Part shown: piece by piece, positions 1 to 6,661 of the stretch
Numbering within the stretch: the stretch's first letter is position 1
Layout of the letters: each line of letters begins with the position of its first letter
Assembly (NCBI GenBank): GCA_002479455.1
Contig: DLNB01000007.1
Coordinates: 3,297 to 18,043 of the forward strand
Reading direction: 5' to 3'
Origin: Acetothermia bacterium UBA7521
Lineage (GTDB): Bacteria > Bipolaricaulota > Bipolaricaulia > Bipolaricaulales > Bipolaricaulaceae
Length of the DNA stretch: 14,747 nt
Made by a program: the position numbers and the translations under genes
The notes under the pieces: generated by a model
What the model was told of the DNA's origin: nothing
The model's database searches: none
What the model saw: the letters and a program-made list of their open reading frames with translations, nothing else

Positions 1-1
1 T

Positions 2-1006
2 GCCCTGCCCCTCGTCCCGTTGTGCACCACCCCCGATGCCCCCCTGTACCCCCAGTTCGTCATCGGGCTGATCGACACGGCTGAAGCGGAGGTTCTGGTC
101 TCTCTGTCCGACATCCGAACCTACACCGGGAACGGGGCCACGGCCGGTCTCCTCCAAGCCCTCGCCTCAGCCGCCGGGCGGGGGGTAGAGGTGCGGGTCC
201 TCGCGGAGACGCGGGAGACAGGCCCGGGCCCAGAGCAAAGAGCGGCTCGCACCTATCTGGAACAGCGCGGAGTGATCGTGCGGTGGGATGCGCCGGATGT
301 GACCCTCCATACGAAGTTCCTCGTCATCGATCGGCGGTGGGTCGTTGTGGGATCCACGCACTGGACGATGTCCGCCCTCACGAGGAGCGTCCAGCTCGAT
401 CTGGCGATCGAGGCTGAGGAGTTGGGAGATGCCTTCGGGAGGTTCTTCGACCTTCTGTGGGAAGGGCACTTACGGGCGGTTCCCCACCTGGCTCCTCTGC
501 CATGGCCACGCCCCGCCGTGGTCCCACTGCTTGACCCTCCCCAAGGCGGCCTCCATGCCCAGGCCATCCCTGACATGCTCCGGACAGCGACGGAATCGAT
601 CCACGCCCTGATCTATCGGCTCGCGTACTACCCGGCGTACGCGGACAGCCCCTCGAACCGCATTGTAGACGAGCTGTGCCGGGCTGCAGCCCGTGGGATC
701 GAGGTGCAGGTCCTCCTCGAGAGTGGCGAGGATTTCGCTGACCTCGCACGAGACAACCGATTGGTCGCAGCGTATCTCGCTGCATGCGGGGTTGCAGTGC
801 GGTTTGACGAACCGGGGACGACTCTCCACACGAAGTTCCTGCTCATCGATCGCTGCGACGTCCTGATCACATCGGCCAACTGGTCCTACTTCTCGCTCGT
901 TCACAACGTCGAAGCAGGCGTCGCTGTCCTCGGCATCCCCGACCTCGGACGCCCTCTCGGCGCGTGGTTCGACACCTTGTGGGACCAAGCACGGACCCTA
1001 CGCTAG
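2..1006 (+). CDS. Phospholipase D-like (tandem HKD) protein, 5'-partial
   Basis: Two-lobed PLD-superfamily protein. Members hydrolyse or transfer phosphodiester bonds (phospholipids, cardiolipin, sometimes nucleic acid) through a paired-histidine active site, one HxKxxxxD motif per half. Numbering from the in-frame TTG at 20, motif 1 is H97-x-K99-x4-D104 followed by GS at 111-112, and motif 2 is H270-x-K272-x4-D277 followed by TSAN at 284-287. Motif 1 has His114 where Asn is usual and motif 2 has Thr284 where Gly is usual, but both catalytic H/K/D sets are intact. The halves are clear internal duplicates (LHTKFLVID and LHTKFLLID). The frame stays open to the window edge and the first visible residues (ALPLVPLCTTPDAP) look like the end of a signal peptide, possibly of a lipoprotein, so TTG20 is probably not the true start. 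It converges with the next gene. Substrate unknown; a nuclease role is the main alternative. Confidence 0.85.
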   Translation, partial: ALPLVPLCTTPDAPLYPQFVIGLIDTAEAEVLVSLSDIRTYTGNGATAGLLQALASAAGRGVEVRVLAETRETGPGPEQRAARTYLEQRGVIVRWDAPDVTLHTKFLVIDRRWVVVGSTHWTMSALTRSVQLDLAIEAEELGDAFGRFFDLLWEGHLRAVPHLAPLPWPRPAVVPLLDPPQGGLHAQAIPDMLRTATESIHALIYRLAYYPAYADSPSNRIVDELCRAAARGIEVQVLLESGEDFADLARDNRLVAAYLAACGVAVRFDEPGTTLHTKFLLIDRCDVLITSANWSYFSLVHNVEAGVAVLGIPDLGRPLGAWFDTLWDQARTLR

Positions 1007-1647
1007 AAGGTCACCGCCCCCGCCACCCGCGCCTCCACCCGACGACCCTCCTGGTAGCCGCTGGCAGCGCCCGAGAGGCGCACCGATGCCTCTCCCGCGG
1101 GTGGGTAGAGGGCGTACACGAACCGCAGCTCCATCCCCGGGTCAAGAGACGTTGACCAGAGAACCTCGAGCACATCGCCGCGCCGGTAGATCGCCCCACC
1201 ATCATCGATCACCGCCGCCGCCCACCCCGGTGGCACGGTTTCCACCACCGCGGGGGCCACCAGGAACTGCTTCGCGCGCACGGTCACGGTCACTTCAAGG
1301 ACTCCTCCATTCCATCGCACTGACCGGAACGCGCCAACCCGGGCATCGGCCACCACGGCTGCCATGAGCCGGGAAACGGTCTTCCCGCCTTGGATGATCT
1401 CCACCGCAACCTCCCAGTACCCCGCAGGCACGGTCCAGGTTGCCCATGGTTGGTTGGTCGTCGTGTCCGGGCGGCCGTCTCCGTTGAAGTCCCACTTGAA
1501 CTGAGCCCCGGCAGGGGCCCCCACCACCTGAAACGTGATCTCGGATCCCGGATTCGGGATCGCAGTCGACGCGACCAGACCGATAGTTTGTCCAAAAGCG
1601 AGGAACCCTACTGCTATCGCGCACGTGGTTGCCACGACCGTTCGCAT
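1003..1647 (-). CDS. Small secreted PKD-like/beta-domain protein, unknown function
   Basis: I recognise no named family. The protein starts with an export signal (RTVVATTCAIAVGFLAFG, then a short polar stretch), so it is probably secreted or periplasmic. Next comes a PKD/Ig-like stretch with the signature KWDFNGDGRPDT at about residues 52-63, and then a beta domain at about 115-200 containing PPGW, DDGGAIYRRGD and a YALYPPAG strand. Both parts resemble modules of the larger neighbour upstream on the same strand (RWDFNGDGVVDL; PVGWEVTPVANGGAIF), but the dockerin-like helical tail of that protein is missing. Two ATGs stand in tandem at 1650 and 1647. The AGGAGG is 2 bases from the first and 5 from the second, so 1647 is preferred. 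It lies 86 bases downstream of the large PKD gene and is probably co-transcribed. Its TAG overlaps the convergent PLD stop within CTAG. Confidence 0.75.
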   Translation of the reverse strand: MRTVVATTCAIAVGFLAFGQTIGLVASTAIPNPGSEITFQVVGAPAGAQFKWDFNGDGRPDTTTNQPWATWTVPAGYWEVAVEIIQGGKTVSRLMAAVVADARVGAFRSVRWNGGVLEVTVTVRAKQFLVAPAVVETVPPGWAAAVIDDGGAIYRRGDVLEVLWSTSLDPGMELRFVYALYPPAGEASVRLSGAASGYQEGRRVEARVAGAVTF

Positions 1648-1668
1648 CATCGCCTCCTTCTGCGGGCA

Positions 1669-1695
1669 GGCGGGGGCCGTCGTCCGGCCCCCGCC
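1669..1695 (-). terminator. G/C-arm hairpin between the two PKD genes
   Basis: A perfect 11-bp inverted repeat (1669-1679 with 1685-1695, arm GGCGGGGGCCG) encloses a 5-base loop. It follows the stop of the large PKD gene and precedes the ribosome binding site of the small one. No T-run follows on the minus strand, so a classical intrinsic terminator is not supported. It may attenuate or stabilise the 3' end, giving different expression of the two genes. The inverted repeat is seen directly; the role is inferred. Confidence 0.5.
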
Positions 1696-1733
1696 GCCCT
1701 CATCCTGAGGAAGAACCAGCGCCTTCCGCCTCT

Positions 1734-3950
1734 TCAGCGGTCGCAGATCCCCGGTGCCCGCCCCGGCAGCACCTCACAGATCGGGGTGCCCGTGATCCAC
1801 AACGCGATGATCATCTTCATCGTTTCGTAGTCCACGATCCCCGGCGCGCACGTCCGCGGCACCTTCGTGCCTTCGAGCCAGAACGCAATCGCACGCTGCA
1901 CCTGAGGGAACGTGATCTTGTCAGAAAGCGACAGATCGATCGTGTCCCGCGCCACATCCCATCGGGAGATGGCCACGATCACGTTGAGGCAGTCCGTAAG
2001 ATCAACCCGGTTCGCACCCGTAACCTCGACCTCAATGCAGGGGTGCCCGCTGTCCGCTCGTCCAGCGATGAGCGCCGTGGAGAGCACCTTGCACGGATCC
2101 GGCGGCGTTGTCTCCACCGTCACCGTGGGTGGAACCTCGACCTGGTAGATGATCGTCTTCGTCTGCCCAGCTTTCAGCACACCCGTGTGCACCCACTGAT
2201 CCACACCCGGCTTGTAGATGAAACCATCGTTCTGGATCGGGGTCACACGCCATCCGATGGGGAGATCCTCATCGAGACCCACACCGTAGACATCCCGGTC
2301 GGTGGTGATCTCGACCTTGACCGTGAACCTGTTCCCCACCACATTGCCCGCCGAGTCGTAGAAGCCGATCACGACACCCTCGCAGGGGATCGGAGTGATG
2401 ATCCACCGCCGCGCCTGCAGGTTCGCCGGGGGCATCGTCGGCAGCGGTTGATCGATCCCCGTGCAGGAGATGGCGTACGCAGAGATGAGTTTGAGCATCG
2501 ACAGGCTGATCCGCTCGCCGCAGGCCTTCACCACCGGCCGATCGGTCCGCCACAGCTCCGTAGCACGCATCAGTTGCTCGGTTGTGATCGCCTCTGACAG
2601 CCGAAGGTCCACCCGGTCCTCTTCCCCGGGCATGCTCGCCGGAACGAGGTGTGCCACCGCTTCCAGAATGGACAGGCAGTCGTTCACAAGGAAGCATGAT
2701 TCGCCCGCCACCTCGAACTCGAAGTCAGGCACTTTGGCCTGGAAGGTGCCCGTGATGCAGAACTGCTGGGGCAGTCGAATCGAGGCCAGCAGCTCCACCC
2801 GGGGAACGGTCACGTCGTAGATGATGACCCGTTCGGTTCCCGCCTTGATCGGCTCCAAGAACACCCACTGCACCTCAGGTCGGTTGAAGATCGCTCCGCC
2901 GTTTGCCACCGGCGTGACCTCCCAGCCCACCGGCGGGTTCTCGTCCAAACCGGCGCCAGCCAGATCTTGATCCGTGTGGATCCGCACCTGAACCCGGAAC
3001 GTGTACCCTGGAAGAGCCGTGGTGGTCGAGATCGAGCGGACTGCGGTCACGGTGACCGGGGAAACGTACAAGGGCATCGTGAACGTACCCTCCATCCCCA
3101 CGTTATCCACCACCGTCAGCCGCACAGTGTACGACCCGCCCGCCACATACCCGTACTGCACCGTCGGCTCCGTGCTGACCAGATCGACAACGCCGTCTCC
3201 GTTGAAGTCCCACCTGTACTGGACAATCTGTCCGTCTGCATCCGTGCTCCCCGACGCGTCGAACGTGATCTGCTGACGCGCCCGCGGGGCAGCCGGGGTG
3301 ACGACAAGCCGCGCTACCGGCGGCTGGTTCTTCATCCCCTGGATCACGATCGTCTCGGTGGTGTTCAGTTCGAGACGGGTCGGTACGTTGATGTTCCCCG
3401 ACTTGAACACGATCCTCTGGACGCCACTGAACGCACCGGGGACGATCGTGATCTTGAACTCGTCCCCCAGCGGACCAAACACACCCCCATCCGTGTTGTT
3501 CGCAACCCATGTCCACAGAACCTGGTATTCCCCGTTCGTGAGAACGTACTCGTCGTTCAACTCGGGCAAGAAGATCGCGAACAGCGGGAAGCCCGCGTCG
3601 TCCTTGACCACGAAGTCCGCGCCTGGGGGGAAGTCCTTCACCGTCAACCGAACACTGCCACCTGCTCCGGTGTCGGTTTTGTTCACGATGAAGAACAGGT
3701 AAAGGTTCTGCGTCGAAGGCTCTCGATACAGGAACAGCACCAGGTTCCCCGTTTCAGGGAACCTACCATCCATGTTGCTGCGGGATTGCCCAGCATCGTA
3801 GGCGTAGAAATCCTCAGCCGACTGTGCCCCCGCGATCGGGGGGACAGCGGCCTTAACCGCTCCCTGGGTCACCTGGAAGTAACCCTGCGCGCTGAGCGGC
3901 ACGGCGATCACCAGGGAAATCAGAAACCATAGGCTGGTCTTCCTCACCAT
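1734..3950 (-). CDS. Secreted multi-domain PKD protein with duplicated beta + dockerin-like modules
   Basis: Large exported protein (738 aa) of unknown function, probably surface-associated. The chosen ATG at 3950 has AAGGAGG seven bases upstream and begins a textbook signal peptide (VRKTSLWFLISLVIAVPLSAQ, cut after AQ). A longer frame from 3995 lacks such a signal. Order by residue: signal 1-22; unassigned beta domain about 23-205; PKD domain about 209-297 with RWDFNGDGVVDL; beta module A about 301-385 (LDENPPVGWEVTP); Cys-containing helical tail A about 396-498; beta module B about 535-610 (LDEDLPIGWRVTP); tail B about 620-725. The tails share NDCLSILEAV/TDCLNVIVAI, LSEAIT/LSDKIT and a W-containing helix, recalling dockerin or EF-hand pairs without clear calcium ligands. 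Eleven cysteines, mostly paired between the copies, suggest disulfides. PKD domains usually mediate surface or polysaccharide/protein contacts. No catalytic motif seen. Confidence 0.85.
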   Translation of the reverse strand: MVRKTSLWFLISLVIAVPLSAQGYFQVTQGAVKAAVPPIAGAQSAEDFYAYDAGQSRSNMDGRFPETGNLVLFLYREPSTQNLYLFFIVNKTDTGAGGSVRLTVKDFPPGADFVVKDDAGFPLFAIFLPELNDEYVLTNGEYQVLWTWVANNTDGGVFGPLGDEFKITIVPGAFSGVQRIVFKSGNINVPTRLELNTTETIVIQGMKNQPPVARLVVTPAAPRARQQITFDASGSTDADGQIVQYRWDFNGDGVVDLVSTEPTVQYGYVAGGSYTVRLTVVDNVGMEGTFTMPLYVSPVTVTAVRSISTTTALPGYTFRVQVRIHTDQDLAGAGLDENPPVGWEVTPVANGGAIFNRPEVQWVFLEPIKAGTERVIIYDVTVPRVELLASIRLPQQFCITGTFQAKVPDFEFEVAGESCFLVNDCLSILEAVAHLVPASMPGEEDRVDLRLSEAITTEQLMRATELWRTDRPVVKACGERISLSMLKLISAYAISCTGIDQPLPTMPPANLQARRWIITPIPCEGVVIGFYDSAGNVVGNRFTVKVEITTDRDVYGVGLDEDLPIGWRVTPIQNDGFIYKPGVDQWVHTGVLKAGQTKTIIYQVEVPPTVTVETTPPDPCKVLSTALIAGRADSGHPCIEVEVTGANRVDLTDCLNVIVAISRWDVARDTIDLSLSDKITFPQVQRAIAFWLEGTKVPRTCAPGIVDYETMKMIIALWITGTPICEVLPGRAPGICDR

Positions 3951-4101
3951 CGTCAACCTCCTTACCGAATACACCGCTGCAAGTCTAATGGCCAACCCCG
4001 TTTGTGTCTGTAACCGGGATCACCCCCTGATTGCGTGTTCATCGTGCTCTCGAAGCGACAGACTACCCAGAGGACGAAAGGAACGTCAGGAAAGAAGCAG
4101 A

Positions 4102-4134
4102 CCCCCCGCCCCCAGTTTGTCTGGAGGCGAGGGG
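4102..4134 (-). terminator. Probable intrinsic terminator of rplM
   Basis: An imperfect 14-position stem (4102-4115 against 4121-4134, two mismatches) with a TTTGT loop lies 34 bases past the rplM stop. Read on the minus strand, the stem is followed by the pyrimidine- and T-rich stretch TCTGCTTCTTTCCTG. This fits a Rho-independent terminator with an interrupted U-tract. It separates rplM from the PKD gene. The remaining sequence at 3951-4101 shows only the ribosome binding site of the PKD gene and no convincing -35/-10 pair. Confidence 0.6.
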
Positions 4135-4167
4135 ACCTAGATCACCTCGTCAAAGGGCGAACGAAGG

Positions 4168-4611
4168 TTACAATGATACCTCGGTCGGAGTCTGAGCTGC
4201 GTGCGGATGGTCCGGGCCGGGGTAGATTTTCAGCTTGCGCAGCATCCGCCGCCCGAGCTCGTTCTTGGGCAGCATCCGGCGGACGGCAAGCTTGATCGGA
4301 ATCTCGGGATGACGAGCCTGAACCTCGCGATACGGTGTTGCCGTGAGATGCCCGACATAGCCCGAATGGCGGTAGTGCATCTTCTGGTCCCATTTCTTGC
4401 CCGTAAGGCGAACCCTGTCCGCGTTGACCACGACCACGTAATCGCCCACATCGAAAAACGGCGTGTACATTGGTTTGTGCTTGCCCTGAAGGACGAGCGC
4501 GAGCTTCGACGCCAACCTACCGAGCGGCTGGTTCGTGGCATCGACCACAAGCCAGTCGCGCCGGAAGGTCACCCCCGCGTCTTCCTTCTTGGCCATGTAC
4601 GTCTTCTGCAT
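4168..4611 (-). CDS. rplM: 50S ribosomal protein L13
   Basis: L13 is an early-assembling protein of the large ribosomal subunit that binds 23S rRNA. The 147-aa length is normal for bacteria. Family landmarks are clear: DWLVVDATNQPLGRLAS near the N terminus, LQGKHKPMYTP, GDYVVVVNADRVRLTGKKWD, the YRHSGYVG segment, the signature RRMLPKNELGRRMLRKLKIY, and the GPDHPHAAQTP tail. The ATG at 4611 has AGGAGG five bases upstream and gives the MxxT-x-MA N terminus seen in other L13s. A second Met (4596) is less favoured. It sits downstream of the FAH-family gene but has its own promoter. The usual partner rpsI (S9) is not downstream: a terminator and a PKD gene follow instead. Confidence 0.97.
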   Translation of the reverse strand: MQKTYMAKKEDAGVTFRRDWLVVDATNQPLGRLASKLALVLQGKHKPMYTPFFDVGDYVVVVNADRVRLTGKKWDQKMHYRHSGYVGHLTATPYREVQARHPEIPIKLAVRRMLPKNELGRRMLRKLKIYPGPDHPHAAQTPTEVSL

Positions 4612-4635
4612 CCCTTCCTCCTCGTGCTGAACCGG

Positions 4636-4664
4636 ATCATAAACGCGAGCAAAGCTTCCCTCAA
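4636..4664 (-). promoter_or_regulatory. sigma70-like promoter of rplM
   Basis: On the minus strand TTGAGG (4664-4659) and TATGAT (4641-4636) are separated by exactly 17 bases. Transcription would start near 4629, giving a leader of about 18 bases that contains the rplM Shine-Dalgarno. It lies wholly inside the 69-base gap after the FAH-family gene, so rplM can be made independently of the upstream genes. No terminator is seen in this gap, so read-through remains possible. Confidence 0.65.
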
Positions 4665-4680
4665 CCCAAATCGAGCCCCC

Positions 4681-5421
4681 TTACACGATCCGTACACAAA
4701 GGGAGCCAATCCCCTCTACCGCCACCTCGACCGCATCCCCCCGGTGCAGTTCGCCCACCCCCGACGGCGTTCCGGTCAACACCACATCGCCAGGCTCAAG
4801 GGTCATGAACGAGCTCACGTACGAAAGAAGATCCGCCACGGGGAAGAGCATGTCCCCCGTGCGTCCGTCCTGGCGCAGCTCCCCATTCACATAGGTGCGA
4901 AGGGCCACGTTTTGCGGATCAAGGTCGGTCTCCAGCCAGGGTCCCAGGGGGAGGAACCCATCGGCCGACTTCGCCTGAACCCACTGCAGATCAGTTTTCT
5001 GACGATCCCGAGCCGTCAGATCGAGGGCGCATGTATAGCCGAGGACATAGTCCAGGGCAGTTTCCCTGGCCACGGACTTCATCCGTCGCCCGACCACCAC
5101 GGCAAGCTCCCCTTCGTAGTGGAGGAGCTTGGTGAACGACGGATATGGGATCTCTGCGGTGGGAGCCGCAAGAGCATTCGGAGCCTTGAGAAAGAGCCCT
5201 GGCTCGGCGGGCAGCACGTCGGCATGGCCCATCTCCCGAATGTGCGCGCGGTAATTCCGCCCGACGCACACGATCTTTGTCGGCCGCACGGGCGGGAGGA
5301 GACGGATCTCATCCAGGGCGCACGTTCGACCGATCACCGCCCCACCCGGACCGCGCGTGACCCGAACCCGTTCCCCGTCCACAATTCCCCATGTCCCGCG
5401 TCCAAACCGAACGATCCTCAC
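4681..5421 (-). CDS. Fumarylacetoacetate hydrolase-family protein
   Basis: Member of the FAH superfamily: metal-dependent hydrolases or decarboxylases cutting C-C bonds in beta-diketo acids such as acylpyruvates, fumarylpyruvate or oxaloacetate. The 246-aa length matches the short FAHD1/YcgM-like subgroup. Visible landmarks are VGRNYRAH at 53-60, the metal ligands E103 and E105 in HYEGELAVVVG, D134 in CALDLTARDRQ, Lys151 in QAKSADGF, and the C-terminal TGTPSGVG loop. The GTG start at 5421 overlaps the purA TGA by four bases (GTGA) and GAGGTGA lies just upstream, so it is probably translationally coupled to purA. The exact substrate cannot be read from sequence. No aromatic-degradation genes are nearby, so a housekeeping acylpyruvase or oxaloacetate decarboxylase role is more likely than tyrosine breakdown. 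Confidence 0.9.
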   Translation of the reverse strand: MRIVRFGRGTWGIVDGERVRVTRGPGGAVIGRTCALDEIRLLPPVRPTKIVCVGRNYRAHIREMGHADVLPAEPGLFLKAPNALAAPTAEIPYPSFTKLLHYEGELAVVVGRRMKSVARETALDYVLGYTCALDLTARDRQKTDLQWVQAKSADGFLPLGPWLETDLDPQNVALRTYVNGELRQDGRTGDMLFPVADLLSYVSSFMTLEPGDVVLTGTPSGVGELHRGDAVEVAVEGIGSLCVRIV

Positions 5422-6659
5422 CCTTCACCTCGCTCGATGATCGCCTGCGCACCCGGACCGGTTCCGATGAGCGTCACCGGGATCCCCACCTGCTCCTCGA
5501 TCCACCGCACAAACCTCTGGGCAGCTGTGGGGAGCGCCGCGAAGTCCCGGATCCCAGCGATCCCCTCCTCCCAACCGGGAAGCCGCTCGTACAACGGCTC
5601 GGCATGCGCGAGGTCCTCGGCCCGAGCCGGGAACCGCTCCACGATCCGCCCTCCGATCCGGTAGCCCACGCCGACCACTACCTCGTCCAGCCCAGACAAG
5701 ACATCGAGCTTCGTCAGGGCGAGCTCGGTGAACCCGTTCACCCCGTGGGCGTAACGCAGCGCGACGAGGTCGAGCCAGCCGCAACGGCGGGAGCGCCCGG
5801 TGGTGGCCCCGTACTCGCCTCCTCCCTCACGCAGCCGTTCCCCGACCGCGCCCAGGTCCTCGGTCGGGAATGGGCCCTCGCCGACGCGGGTCGTGTACGC
5901 CTTGGTCACCCCCACCACGCGCCCCAGGCTCACGCGGACCCCGGTACCCCACCCGATCCCGTGAACCGTGGTCGTGGACGAGGTCACGTACGGGTACGTC
6001 CCGAGGTTGAGGTCGAGGAGCGTTCCCTGAGCACCCTCGAACACCATTCCCTCCCCTCCTTTTAGCGCAGCGGTGATGAGCTCCTGCGCGTTGCCCGTCC
6101 GGCTCGCGAACCGCTCGCGGAACCGGATCAGATCAGCAGCGACCCGCTCGATATCACCCTTGAACCCCGACCGTGCTGCAATCTGTTCCATTCCGTCTCG
6201 CAGCGACCGCTCGTCGGCGAGGTCGGCCACGCGGAGGCCGCGCCGCGCGACCCGGTCCTCGTACGCCGGTCCGATGCCGCGGCGGGTGGTGCCGATGTGA
6301 TCGGCCGTTCCATCCGCCTCTTCCCGCCAGCGGTGGTGGGGGAGGACGAGATGGGCGCGGTCCGAGAGGTACAGGTTCGGCTTGGGACGTCCTTGGTTCT
6401 GCAGTTCGTCGAGTTCCCGCTCCAATCCCCACGGGTCAAGGGCGACACCGTGTCCGATCACGCCCCGGCACCCGGCGTGCAACGCGCCCGACGGGACAAG
6501 GTGGAGGCGGGCCGTGCCCAGGGCATCCTCCACCGTGTGTCCGGCATTGGCCCCCCCGTTGAACCGCACGCACATCTGCGCGGTCCGGCACAGGTGGTGG
6601 ACCACCTTCCCCTTCGCCTCGTCGCCCCACTGCGCGCCGATCACGGCAATCGCTGGCAT
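5418..6659 (-). CDS. purA: Adenylosuccinate synthetase
   Basis: Catalyses IMP + aspartate + GTP to adenylosuccinate, the first committed step to AMP, in the cytoplasm. With ATG at 6659 the protein is 413 aa. Landmarks: QWGDEAKGK at 10-18 with catalytic Asp13, NGGANAGHT with His41, TTRRGIGPAYEDRVARRGLR, FEGAQGTLLDLNLGTYPYVT, TKAYTTRVGEGPFPTE, the IMP-binding GATTGRSRRCGWLD, and LTKLDVLSGLDEV. The glycine-rich loop has Ala15 where GDEGKGK is usual. The chosen start has GGGAGGT six bases upstream and lies two bases after the ileS stop. A longer frame from 6686 would add nine residues inside ileS and is disfavoured. It overlaps the next gene by four bases. Together with purB in the same cluster it completes IMP to AMP. 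Confidence 0.97.
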   Translation of the reverse strand: MPAIAVIGAQWGDEAKGKVVHHLCRTAQMCVRFNGGANAGHTVEDALGTARLHLVPSGALHAGCRGVIGHGVALDPWGLERELDELQNQGRPKPNLYLSDRAHLVLPHHRWREEADGTADHIGTTRRGIGPAYEDRVARRGLRVADLADERSLRDGMEQIAARSGFKGDIERVAADLIRFRERFASRTGNAQELITAALKGGEGMVFEGAQGTLLDLNLGTYPYVTSSTTTVHGIGWGTGVRVSLGRVVGVTKAYTTRVGEGPFPTEDLGAVGERLREGGGEYGATTGRSRRCGWLDLVALRYAHGVNGFTELALTKLDVLSGLDEVVVGVGYRIGGRIVERFPARAEDLAHAEPLYERLPGWEEGIAGIRDFAALPTAAQRFVRWIEEQVGIPVTLIGTGPGAQAIIERGEG

Positions 6660-6661
6660 GG

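Noticed and set aside
12..1006. PLD gene plus PKD genes as a defence or toxin system
   Set aside because: They are convergent, share no operon, and no immunity, secretion or nuclease partner genes are present.
1734..3950. S-layer or cellulosome scaffoldin assignment
   Set aside because: No SLH domain, sorting signal or cohesin is visible, and the dockerin-like tails lack the calcium-binding pattern.
3951..3995. N-terminal extension of the large PKD protein from 3995
   Set aside because: Would put 15 residues before a perfect signal peptide; the ATG at 3950 has an ideal ribosome binding site.
4201..5664. Plus-strand open frame of 487 codons
   Set aside because: Antisense to rplM and the FAH-family gene across their boundary; composition typical of a shadow frame.
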